Below are positions 1-5,913 of a stretch of 5,913 nt of DNA, in pieces (positions within the stretch are counted from its first letter, which is position 1; each line of letters starts with the position of its first letter). Under the pieces are notes generated by a model, which was given only the letters and a program-made list of their open reading frames with translations, was not told where the DNA came from and ran no database searches. This stretch comes from Cryomorphaceae bacterium (lineage in GTDB: Bacteria; Bacteroidota; Bacteroidia; Flavobacteriales; Schleiferiaceae), in the NCBI GenBank assembly GCA_949547975.1, contig CATITW010000189.1:1-5913 (forward strand), read 5' to 3'. The position numbers and the translations under genes are program-made.

Positions 1-837
1 AGACACCGCCTGGGCGTGCAATACAATAGACTCTATGATCCGAACGCGTTTGAACGCTTTCATGTAGAGTACAGCTATTTTGAATTGACCAAAGGATTCC
101 TTGCTTGGGGATACAACGTGGAAACGCGACCTGCAGAGTACGATTATTACGATCCGCGCGTTTGGGGACGTTACCGGATCAACCCGGCCTCTTTTTGGCA
201 CAACGCTTGGGTCAGCACCGATTTTAGAAATCCGCTTGCCTTCGAGCTTCGCGGTGGACAATGGTGGTGGGCCGACTATGGCGCAAGAGGCCTGTATGGG
301 GAACTGCAAATCCTTGCTCGAGTAAACGATAAACTCAACTTTAATGCAGAATTTGAGCTCAGCAGCAACCACCAGTTGGGATGGGGGCAGACGGTGAGTG
401 CGGACAGCGTGGGCATGGCCTTACGCCATCGCCGTTCTTTAAGTCAAAGTCTTTCTGGACAATACCTCTTCGGCCCGAATTCCTACCTCAGTTTAGACGT
501 TCGACACAGCTGGAACAGGATTCAAAATGAGCAGATCTTTCACCTAGAACAAGACGGCAAACTCAGTCTTTCCTCGGCGTATACCGATCCAGATTTGCGC
601 ATCAACTTCTTAAACATCGACCTGAAATATGTGCTATGGTTCGCGCCGGGTCGTGAGTTGAACCTGCTCTATCGCGCTTCTTTGGCCAATTCTGATAACC
701 AAGCCGACCTCCAATATTGGCGGAACCTTCAAAGCGTCGGCGCCTTGCCATCGGACCACCTGCTCAGTCTTCGGGTAGTTTACTTTTTGGACTACGCCGA
801 AATCGTGAATGAACTTCCTAACTTGCAGCTGTTATGA
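1..837 (+). CDS. DUF5916 family outer-membrane beta-barrel protein, C-terminal part (5' end outside window)
   Basis: The frame is open from the first base, so the 278 residues seen are the C-terminal part of a longer protein; the GTG at 16 is an internal valine, not a start. The sequence alternates aromatic and polar residues in strand-like stretches, with a tryptophan triplet at about residues 88-90 (GGQWWWADYG). It also has the YDYYDPR.WGRY segment and a final SLRVVYFLDY strand, which I recognise from DUF5916 proteins of Bacteroidota. In that family an N-terminal carbohydrate-binding-like (CBM9-type) domain precedes a large C-terminal barrel, and the function is not established. Location in the outer membrane is inferred from the barrel-like pattern. 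Its stop TGA overlaps the ATG of the next gene (ATGA), so the two are probably translationally coupled. It could instead be another TonB-receptor-like barrel, but the C-terminal motif favours DUF5916. Confidence 0.8.
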   Translation, partial: RHRLGVQYNRLYDPNAFERFHVEYSYFELTKGFLAWGYNVETRPAEYDYYDPRVWGRYRINPASFWHNAWVSTDFRNPLAFELRGGQWWWADYGARGLYGELQILARVNDKLNFNAEFELSSNHQLGWGQTVSADSVGMALRHRRSLSQSLSGQYLFGPNSYLSLDVRHSWNRIQNEQIFHLEQDGKLSLSSAYTDPDLRINFLNIDLKYVLWFAPGRELNLLYRASLANSDNQADLQYWRNLQSVGALPSDHLLSLRVVYFLDYAEIVNELPNLQLL

Positions 838-1490
838 TCAGAATCACAGGCGTTCACAAAAACTACGACGGCACAAGCGTGCTCAAAGGCATCGATGCAG
901 AGATCCTCAAAGGGGAATTTATCACGATTGTAGGCGCCTCTGGAGCGGGAAAAAGCACCCTACTCCACCTGATCGCGGGCTTAGACACCGCAAGCTCAGG
1001 CAGCATCTCCTTTGACGGAGCACGCCTAGAGACCCTAGACAAACACGCCCTGAACCATTTACGCAACCAGCGGATCGGGCTTGTATTTCAGTTTCATAAC
1101 CTTCTTCCGGAGCTCACAGCGCTAGAAAACACCACCTTACCCAGCTGGATCGGTGGTTCAATGGATGCGGCCACCGAGCAGCGCGGTTTGGAATTACTCG
1201 AGGATTTGGGCATTGCACACCGTGCCTCCCACCTTCCTAATGAGATGAGTGGTGGGGAGCAACAGCGCGTAGCGATCGCACGAGCGCTCATGAATGCCCC
1301 TGATATCTTACTGGCCGATGAACCTACTGGAAATCTTGACAGCGCAAATGCACAAGCCGTACACGAGCTGCTCCAGGAGCTCAATGAAAAACGTGGGCAG
1401 ACGATTGTAGTGGTTACCCACAATGACCAACTCGCAGGTTTAGGAACCTCCAGGTGGCGCATGGCCGATGGCGTGTTGATCGAGCGTTAG
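834..1490 (+). CDS. LolD-like ABC transporter ATP-binding protein (MacB/LolD family)
   Basis: A complete 218-residue ABC ATPase, the usual length for LolD-type subunits. In order: Walker A GASGAGKST (residues 34-42); Q-loop Q86 within FQFHNLLPELTALEN, which is typical of the LolD/MacB group; signature MSGGEQQRVAIARAL (139-153); Walker B ILLADE (159-164) with catalytic E164; D-loop NLDS (168-171); switch histidine H197. All key residues are intact, so it should hydrolyse ATP. It would act at the cytoplasmic face of the inner membrane with a FtsX/MacB-type permease that works on lipoproteins or other envelope substrates. No permease is encoded beside it. The ATG at 834 lies inside the stop of the preceding gene and fits the family N-terminus (MIRITGVHKNY). 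The substrate cannot be deduced, so I give no lolD symbol. Confidence 0.93.
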   Translation: MIRITGVHKNYDGTSVLKGIDAEILKGEFITIVGASGAGKSTLLHLIAGLDTASSGSISFDGARLETLDKHALNHLRNQRIGLVFQFHNLLPELTALENTTLPSWIGGSMDAATEQRGLELLEDLGIAHRASHLPNEMSGGEQQRVAIARALMNAPDILLADEPTGNLDSANAQAVHELLQELNEKRGQTIVVVTHNDQLAGLGTSRWRMADGVLIER

Positions 1491-1491
1491 T

Positions 1492-2268
1492 ATGGGATTA
1501 AAGCAGGCAGAATTGGCCCAATTTCTTATCGAAAAAGCCGAGCAATACGCACAGAAAAGTTTTGTCGAGGACGATCCCATCCAAATTCCACACCGCTTTG
1601 AGCACCCTCGGGACATTGAAGTCAGTGGACTCCTCGCCGCTACCCTCAGCTGGGGCAACCGCACGACCATTATTGCAAAAAGTACAGAGCTCATCTCGCG
1701 TATGGACGAGCGTCCAGGAGACTTTATTGCTGAGGCAACCGCATCAGATTTGCGGAGTCTCGACGGCTTTAAACACCGCACATTCCAAGATGCGGACCTC
1801 AAAGGAATCGTCCTTGCGCTCCAACAGCTGTATAAGGAATACGATTCGATCGGCGATTTTTTCTCTCAGCATCTTGCCGCCGATTCCACCGACCTTGGAC
1901 CTGCTTTTTTAGCCTTTAAACAGTACCTGCTGTCCAACGGGTTGCCAGCGCGCGCAAGCAAACACTTTGGCGATCCCTCTAAAGGCAGCGCGTGCAAGCG
2001 CATGGTCATGTACAGCCGCTGGATGGCGCGCAGTAGCGCAGAACAGATCGACTTTGGCTTGTGGAATGTATCACCCACGCTATTGAGCATTCCGTTAGAC
2101 GTGCACAGCGGACGTGTCGCCCGTAGCTTGGGACTGTTAACTAGAAAACAGAACGACTGGAAAGCCGTGAAAGAATTGGACCGCAAAATTCGTGTTATCC
2201 TACCTGAAGATCCTTCAAAACTAGATTATGCCTTGTTCGGATTAGGCGTTTACGAGCAGTGGAAATAG
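1492..2268 (+). CDS. TIGR02757 (DUF2400) family protein, possible HhH-GPD-like DNA glycosylase relative
   Basis: A complete 258-residue protein recognised as TIGR02757/DUF2400, a family common in Bacteroidota with no assigned function that I know of. Characteristic segments are the N-terminal DP..IPH.F (29-36), LLAATLSWGNR (47-57), the basic CKRMVMYSRWMAR (168-180), and GLWNVSP followed by IPLDVHSGRVARSLGL (200-215). The last segment resembles the catalytic region of endonuclease III-type HhH-GPD glycosylases, where a VDTH motif carries the essential aspartate and is followed by an arginine. Here D203, H205 and R208 occupy those places. Glycosylase activity is my inference and is not established. 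The ATG lies one base after the stop of the ABC ATPase gene (TAG-T-ATG), indicating co-transcription. Its stop is three bases from that of the convergent DUF493 gene, so any terminator must overlap coding sequence. Confidence 0.88.
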   Translation: MGLKQAELAQFLIEKAEQYAQKSFVEDDPIQIPHRFEHPRDIEVSGLLAATLSWGNRTTIIAKSTELISRMDERPGDFIAEATASDLRSLDGFKHRTFQDADLKGIVLALQQLYKEYDSIGDFFSQHLAADSTDLGPAFLAFKQYLLSNGLPARASKHFGDPSKGSACKRMVMYSRWMARSSAEQIDFGLWNVSPTLLSIPLDVHSGRVARSLGLLTRKQNDWKAVKELDRKIRVILPEDPSKLDYALFGLGVYEQWK

Positions 2269-2271
2269 ACC

Positions 2272-2544
2272 TTAAAGGGCCATACAACCTGGAATTTCCT
2301 GTGCTTTTCTGTACCGTGCAATGATGGAGTCGACATCCAGCATCATCTCTTTCGCACTGATAGAAACAAACTTACCCGTTTTGCTTTTGCGCTGTTCTAT
2401 TTGCGCCTCAGTACTGTCAAAGAGTGCCTCCACCATGGCAATGCGTTGGTGGTCCGCTGGAACAATGAATTTGAACAAATAAACGGCCGGCCATTTGCGA
2501 TCAGAAAGCTTTTCGCGCAGGCCCTGGTACGGATCTTGACTCAT
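2272..2544 (-). CDS. DUF493 family protein (YbeD/UPF0250-like)
   Basis: A 90-residue protein of the DUF493 family, the size of E. coli YbeD (a little under 90 residues). It shows the ferredoxin-like pattern expected of this family: strand WPAVYLFKFIVPA (18-30), helix HQRIAMVEALF (32-42), strand KFVSISAKEMM (58-68), helix DVDSIIARYRKAQ (70-82), and the closing strand IPGCMAL (84-90), equivalent to the VRMVL end of YbeD. YbeD-type proteins resemble ACT-like regulatory domains in fold; their role is not settled, and none can be read from this sequence. It follows the histidine ammonia-lyase gene after 23 bases on the same strand and is probably on the same transcript. There is no clear Shine-Dalgarno sequence, as is usual in this phylum. 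Confidence 0.85.
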   Translation of the reverse strand: MSQDPYQGLREKLSDRKWPAVYLFKFIVPADHQRIAMVEALFDSTEAQIEQRKSKTGKFVSISAKEMMLDVDSIIARYRKAQEIPGCMAL

Positions 2545-2567
2545 ACTACAAAGAGGGTAAAATTGGT

Positions 2568-4082
2568 TTACAAAAGTAACGCCGATTCGGTCAACGGCAA
2601 CGATTTCAAATAGGCTTTTGCCGCTTCCATCTTCGGATGCATGTACTCATCCTCCTGAATCACAGGGCAAATCTTTCTAAATTCCTCCAGCATTGTGGCC
2701 AATTCTCCTTCGCCCCTTACCCCTCTCAAATACATCGCTTGAGAGGCATTCATCAGCTCTATGCCGAGCACACTATACACGTTATCAACCACTTTGAGCA
2801 GTTTCGTCGCTGCATTCGCACCCATACTCACATGGTCCTCCTGCCCGTTGGAACTTTCAATGCTGTCCGCAGAAGCCGGAGTACAAAACTGTTTGTTCTG
2901 ACTCACGATACCCGCAGCGGTATATTGCGCAATCATCAGCCCACTATTTAGCCCCGCATTCTTCACTAAAAAAGGCGGCAATTCTCGACGACCAGAGATG
3001 AGTTGATACGTTCTGCGTTCGCTAATACTTCCAAGTTCATGCAAGGCTAAGGCCGCATAATCTAGCACCAAAGCCAGCGGTTGACCGTGGAAATTACCTG
3101 CACTAACGATCGCATCCTCCTCTTCCAATACGACCGGATTATCAGTAGCTGCATTACACTCAATATCAACTACTTCTAACGCGTGTCTTAAAGCATTTTT
3201 TGAAGCTCCATGAACCTGTGGCATGCAGCGGAAACTGTACGGATCTTGCACGTGCCTCTTCTCCTGATGCATGGTCGGACAGGGATTGAGCCACGCCAAG
3301 ATGCGTTGGGCGGTTTTGACCTGTCCCCATTGCGGACGGGTAGCATGAACTCCTGGCGTGAATGCTTCTATCCTTCCGTCATGCGCTACCGTAGAAAGTG
3401 CACCTATTTTATCACTTAGATAATCCAATTTTTGACCTTGGATCAGTGCATATACGGCATGGGCAGACATGAATTGGGTTCCGTTAAGCAGCGCTAAACC
3501 TTCCTTGGAAGCGAGCTCGCAAGGCGTCCAGGCACGATCGCCTAGAACAGGTAAGACGGCACTGGTTTCCTGAATTTCGCCATCGAGCCACATCGCGCCT
3601 TCGCCTAAAAGCGGTAAACTCATGTGGGCAAGCGGCGCTAAATCGCCACTAGCACCGAGAGATCCTTGTTGAAAAATCACAGGCAACGCGCCGCTGTTGT
3701 ACATCTGAATCAAAGACTCGACAACACTTAGGCGAATGCCACTAACCCCCTTCGCAAAGCTTTCTACTTTTAAAGCAAGCATCAAGCGGATGACCTCTAC
3801 CCTGACATAATCTCCTGCACCACAAGCATGTGAACGTACAAGATTCGTCTGTAGTTGTCCCAGCTGCTCCGGAGAGATCTCCACATTACAAAGACTTCCA
3901 AACCCGGTGTTCACCCCGTATATCGGACGTTCGCTGCGCGCGGTCTTGGCCTCTAAAAAAGCGCGTGATTTACGAATCCTTTCGCTGGCCTTTGCGCTGA
4001 GCGATAAAATGGCCTTGCCTTGAGCAATGGCCTCGTAGTGGAAATAATGAAGTGGCTCGGCGCCTAACGTAATGTGTTCCAT
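2568..4082 (-). CDS. hutH: Histidine ammonia-lyase (histidase)
   Basis: Histidase removes ammonia from L-histidine to give trans-urocanate, the first step of histidine degradation in the cytoplasm. From the start chosen here the protein has 504 residues, normal for the family. The self-processing Ala-Ser-Gly that forms the MIO cofactor is A144-S145-G146 in GSLGASGDLAPLAHMSLPLLGEG, shown here by position only. Other active-site residues match those of the Pseudomonas putida enzyme: Y55 (IYGVNTGFG), H85 (LVRSHACG), N200 (LLNGTQ), Y282 and R285 (DPYSFR), F331 (GNFHGQP) and E415 (NGQEDHVSMG). The Ser-His pair at 84-85 and E415 point to histidine and not tyrosine or phenylalanine as substrate. A start 13 codons upstream (4121) is possible, but MEHITLG matches the family N-terminus better, and a candidate promoter lies over the longer version. 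No hutU, hutI or hutG is present nearby. Confidence 0.95.
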   Translation of the reverse strand: MEHITLGAEPLHYFHYEAIAQGKAILSLSAKASERIRKSRAFLEAKTARSERPIYGVNTGFGSLCNVEISPEQLGQLQTNLVRSHACGAGDYVRVEVIRLMLALKVESFAKGVSGIRLSVVESLIQMYNSGALPVIFQQGSLGASGDLAPLAHMSLPLLGEGAMWLDGEIQETSAVLPVLGDRAWTPCELASKEGLALLNGTQFMSAHAVYALIQGQKLDYLSDKIGALSTVAHDGRIEAFTPGVHATRPQWGQVKTAQRILAWLNPCPTMHQEKRHVQDPYSFRCMPQVHGASKNALRHALEVVDIECNAATDNPVVLEEEDAIVSAGNFHGQPLALVLDYAALALHELGSISERRTYQLISGRRELPPFLVKNAGLNSGLMIAQYTAAGIVSQNKQFCTPASADSIESSNGQEDHVSMGANAATKLLKVVDNVYSVLGIELMNASQAMYLRGVRGEGELATMLEEFRKICPVIQEDEYMHPKMEAAKAYLKSLPLTESALLL

Positions 4083-4195
4083 GTGTGTGTTTGTGCAATA
4101 GGGAACCCTAAAGTACAGCATCCATCCAACTTCTCGATCAACTCTTGAACCTTCGACACCAATTTGCGTTTAGAATCTTAGATAAACCCACTAGA
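4083..4195. promoter_or_regulatory. Divergent intergenic region between histidase and the SDR operon
   Basis: This 113-base gap is the only substantial non-coding stretch in the window and separates two divergent transcripts, so promoters for both must lie here or just inside the genes. It begins next to the histidase start with a GT-rich run (GTGTGTGTTTGTG). On the SDR side it ends in an A-rich leader (GATAAACCCACTAGA) and has no Shine-Dalgarno sequence. I could not find a good Bacteroidota-type -7 element (TAnnTTTG) on the plus strand; the nearest are a TTG at 4145 and a poor TAGAATCT at 4171. The presence of promoters follows from gene layout and not from motifs. Confidence 0.6.
4108..4141 (-). 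promoter_or_regulatory. Candidate Bacteroidota-type promoter for histidase
   Basis: Read on the minus strand, TACTTTAG (4115-4108) matches the Bacteroidota -7 consensus TAnnTTTG except at one position. A TTG (4141-4139) lies 23 bases upstream and could be the -33 element, at a slightly long spacing. Transcription would then begin near 4100, leaving a leader of about 18 bases before the ATG at 4082. That would exclude the alternative upstream start at 4121. The motif is short, so chance occurrence is possible. Confidence 0.35.
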
Positions 4196-4882
4196 ATGAA
4201 GCATTACGTAATCATAGGCGGAAGTAAAGGAATCGGTAAAGCCACCGCAGAACTTCTCGCCGCTGAAGGCCATCAAATCACTGTATTTTCTCGCACACCG
4301 TACGAAGGTCCTGCCCACACCATTGAATGGGAGGAATTTGACGTGTTAACGGACGAATGGGAAGATAAGATGCCTGAGGATATTGACGGTTTGGTCTACA
4401 GCGTAGGCTCGATCACGTTGAAACCTTTCAGAGGCCTCAAACCAGAAGTCTTCGAGCAAGACTTCCAGCTCCAGGTGATGGGGGCTGTAAAAGCGCTCCA
4501 GGCCGCACAGAAAAACTTTAAAAAAGACGCTATCGCATCTTGTGTACTCTATTCTACTGTTGCGGTACAACGAGGTATGCCGTTCCACGCGACCGTAAGT
4601 GCATCGAAAGGCGCTATCGAGGGCTTGACACGCGCTATCGCCTCTGAATGGGCACCTAAGGCACGCATCAACTGTATCGCACCGTCGCTCACAGATACCC
4701 CATTAGCAAGTAAATTGCTCAGCACTGCCGAGAAAAAAGAGGCGATCGGTGCTAACAACCCTATGAAGCGTGTAGGTGAGGTAGGTGACATCGCAGAAAT
4801 GACGGCCTTCCTATTGAGCGATAAAGCCTCATGGATGACCGGGCAAATCGTTCACATCGACGGTGGACAAAGCGTGCTTTAA
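4196..4882 (+). CDS. SDR-family oxidoreductase-like protein lacking the catalytic tyrosine
   Basis: A 228-residue Rossmann-fold protein of the short-chain dehydrogenase/reductase family. The nucleotide-binding glycine motif is GGSKGIG (residues 8-14), close to the N-terminus as in classical SDRs. S32-R33 after the second strand suggests NADP(H) preference. The C-terminal part is well conserved: CIAPSLTDTPLASKLL (160-175), NPMKRVG (188-194), and TGQIVHIDGG (215-224). The active site is unusual. The YxxxK motif reads VSASK (V134, K138), the NNAG motif reads YSVG (68-71), the asparagine of the tetrad appears to be Q93, and the serine position is S120 or T121. Reductase activity by the normal mechanism is therefore doubtful. 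The ATG at 4196 was chosen because KHYVIIGGSKGIG begins there as in relatives; a TTG at 4145 would add 17 atypical residues. It heads a probable operon with the flavin reductase-like and photolyase genes. Confidence 0.88.
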   Translation: MKHYVIIGGSKGIGKATAELLAAEGHQITVFSRTPYEGPAHTIEWEEFDVLTDEWEDKMPEDIDGLVYSVGSITLKPFRGLKPEVFEQDFQLQVMGAVKALQAAQKNFKKDAIASCVLYSTVAVQRGMPFHATVSASKGAIEGLTRAIASEWAPKARINCIAPSLTDTPLASKLLSTAEKKEAIGANNPMKRVGEVGDIAEMTAFLLSDKASWMTGQIVHIDGGQSVL

Positions 4883-4896
4883 CTAAAACAACGACC

Positions 4897-5523
4897 ATGT
4901 TTCACGATACCTACACCCAAGAACGTCTAAGCGCATTAGACAAACGTGTCCGAACAGCGCTGGTCAACACTTGCGGTGGTATTCGAACAGCATTCGTAGG
5001 CATTTCAGGATCTGACGGAGTGTGGAACGCCGGCACCTTTTCTAACGTTACCCACGTCGGCGCCCACCCCGCTCAGATCAGTGTCTTGTTTCGCCCTGAC
5101 AACGGTGCTCGTCATACTTATACCAATTACAAATCTACAGGGCGGCTCACCCTCGTGGTTTTGCCATTCAGTGAACATGAGCAGGTACACAACGCCAGTG
5201 TGAATGCACCAGAAGGCGTGTTTGAATGGGCGCATATCGGCGGTTCAGCACAAGCGCTCGAAGGCTGGTCACATCCCATTCCTCAGGAAGCCTTGTGGGC
5301 GATCGAGTTGTCCTTTGTCGAAGAGTTTACCCTCGGCAACGGATGCATCTACACGGTTGGTGCGATCGAGAAGGTTGGATTCGGTGCACATGCGTCCGTT
5401 CTGCCGGACGGTACCGTAGACTTTCAATCCTCACCCGCCTTAGCGCTTGGACTGCAAACCTATCTCGAGGCGGGGAATCGCCAAGCGCGTCCCTATCCCT
5501 CTGCTAGCGCATTAGGATTTTAG
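4897..5523 (+). CDS. Flavin reductase-like FMN-binding split-barrel protein
   Basis: A 208-residue protein that I place in the flavin reductase-like (FMN-binding split barrel) family found in Bacteroidota. Recognisable parts are NTCGGIRTAFVGI (24-36), the flavin-contacting segment NAGTFSNVTHVGAHPA (44-59), and RPDNGARHTYTN (66-77), equivalent to the RPD..PRHT..N segment of relatives. A central strand-rich part follows, ending at FTLGNGCIYTVGAIEKV (144-160). Such proteins bind FMN or FAD and either reduce free flavin with NAD(P)H or act as flavin-dependent oxidoreductases; which applies here cannot be told. The ATG at 4897 is preferred over an in-frame ATG at 4831, which would overlap the SDR gene and add a basic, non-family extension. 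It starts 14 bases after the SDR stop and ends one base before the photolyase ATG, so the three genes are very likely one operon. Confidence 0.85.
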   Translation: MFHDTYTQERLSALDKRVRTALVNTCGGIRTAFVGISGSDGVWNAGTFSNVTHVGAHPAQISVLFRPDNGARHTYTNYKSTGRLTLVVLPFSEHEQVHNASVNAPEGVFEWAHIGGSAQALEGWSHPIPQEALWAIELSFVEEFTLGNGCIYTVGAIEKVGFGAHASVLPDGTVDFQSSPALALGLQTYLEAGNRQARPYPSASALGF

Positions 5524-5524
5524 C

Positions 5525-5913
5525 ATGCACAGTACTCCGGTAGATGTGGTCTGGTTCAAAAGAGATTTACGTCTCTTGGATCATGCTGCCCTTACTGCCG
5601 CTGTCCAGGGGCCGCGCCCGATTATTTTAGTGGCATTTATAGAACCACTGCTCTTTGATTTGCCGCAATATGAGGAGCGTCATATTCGATTCATTCAAGA
5701 CTCCGTTCGGGATATCAATGACCAATTAGGACTGCAAAGACTGCACCTGCTGCACATGGAACCTGTCGATTTTTTCCAACACGTGCACCAGCGCTGGGGC
5801 GTTCACACCGTGTACAGCTATCAAGAAACCGGCATCAAGCACACGTTTGATCGAGACTTGTACATGCAAAATTGGTTTCAAAACCAGGGGATTCGTTGGC
5901 AAGAATCCATCGC
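5525..5913 (+). CDS. Deoxyribodipyrimidine photolyase/cryptochrome family protein, N-terminal part (3' end outside window)
   Basis: The frame stays open to the window edge and gives the first 129 residues. The start MHSTPVDVVWFKRDLRLLDHAAL carries the hallmark WFKRDLR.LDH.AL of the photolyase/cryptochrome N-terminal alpha/beta domain, shown here by key residues at 10-22. ILVAFIEP (34-41) and the helix RHIRFIQDSVRDIN (52-65) follow as in the family. The first-domain segment YSYQETGIKHTFDRD (97-111) differs from the YNYQYEVNERARD of E. coli PhrB and looks like the ETG...Y.RD variant of some bacterial cryptochrome-like photolyases. The FAD-binding domain lies beyond the window, so repair activity against photoreceptor function cannot be decided. 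The ATG follows the flavin reductase stop after one base (TAG-C-ATG). Confidence 0.92.
   Translation, partial: MHSTPVDVVWFKRDLRLLDHAALTAAVQGPRPIILVAFIEPLLFDLPQYEERHIRFIQDSVRDINDQLGLQRLHLLHMEPVDFFQHVHQRWGVHTVYSYQETGIKHTFDRDLYMQNWFQNQGIRWQESI

Noticed and set aside
1094..1462. Long open frame opposite the ABC ATPase gene
   Set aside because: It is antisense to a clearly real gene with intact motifs, and its serine- and cysteine-rich sequence is typical of a shadow frame with no recognisable domain.
2568..4082. Tyrosine or phenylalanine ammonia-lyase of a pigment (flexirubin/aryl polyene) cluster
   Set aside because: The Ser-His selectivity pair at 84-85 and E415 fit histidase, and no polyene or ketosynthase genes are nearby.
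4083..4095. GT dinucleotide run beside the histidase start as a phase-variation tract
   Set aside because: Only about four GT units before interruption, too short to expect slippage.
4083..4121. Histidase starting 13 codons upstream at 4121
   Set aside because: The extra residues (MLYFRVPYCTNTH) do not look like a family N-terminus, and the candidate -7 element at 4115-4108 lies within them. The start at 4082 gives a normal length.
4168..4187. Inverted repeat GTTTA-N10-TAAAC upstream of the SDR as an operator
   Set aside because: Five-base arms in AT-rich DNA arise often by chance, and no known operator consensus fits.
4145..4195. TTG start giving the SDR 17 extra residues
   Set aside because: The Rossmann-fold motif normally begins within about ten residues of the start, which the ATG at 4196 satisfies.
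4831..4896. Flavin reductase-like protein starting at 4831 inside the SDR gene
   Set aside because: The 22 extra residues are basic and low in homology signal; they are the shifted frame of the conserved TGQIVHIDGG region of the SDR. The ATG at 4897 follows the SDR stop naturally.

Overview
The window reads as ordinary chromosomal DNA from a member of the Bacteroidota, most likely a marine or aquatic Flavobacteriales-type organism. The pointers are a DUF5916 outer-membrane protein, a TIGR02757/DUF2400 protein and a DUF493 protein. Recognisable Shine-Dalgarno sequences are also absent before almost every start, and genes are tightly packed with mostly A-rich leaders. Base composition looks close to balanced, which is high for many flavobacteria, so I do not name a genus. 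All taxonomy here is inference from gene content. I see no mobile elements, RNA genes or CRISPR arrays.

Left block, plus strand (1-2268): the C-terminal part of a DUF5916 beta-barrel protein overlaps by four bases (ATGA) with a LolD-like ABC ATPase. One base after that ATPase begins a TIGR02757 (DUF2400) protein. The spacing indicates one co-transcribed, translationally coupled unit. No permease partner for the ATPase lies in the window.

Middle block, minus strand (2272-4082): a complete histidine ammonia-lyase followed by a small DUF493 protein, 23 bases apart, so probably a two-gene transcript. It runs head-on into the TIGR02757 gene with only three bases between the stop codons. No other histidine-degradation gene is visible.

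Right block, plus strand (4196-5913): a divergent 113-base intergenic region carries the promoters for both directions. It is followed by a short-chain dehydrogenase-like protein, a flavin reductase-like split-barrel protein (14-base gap) and the start of a photolyase/cryptochrome (1-base gap) that runs off the window. This looks like a flavin- and light-related operon. The SDR keeps its cofactor-binding motif but has valine where the catalytic tyrosine should be. That substitution and the operon's composition are the most interesting signals here. I did not find convincing evidence of an entirely new system.
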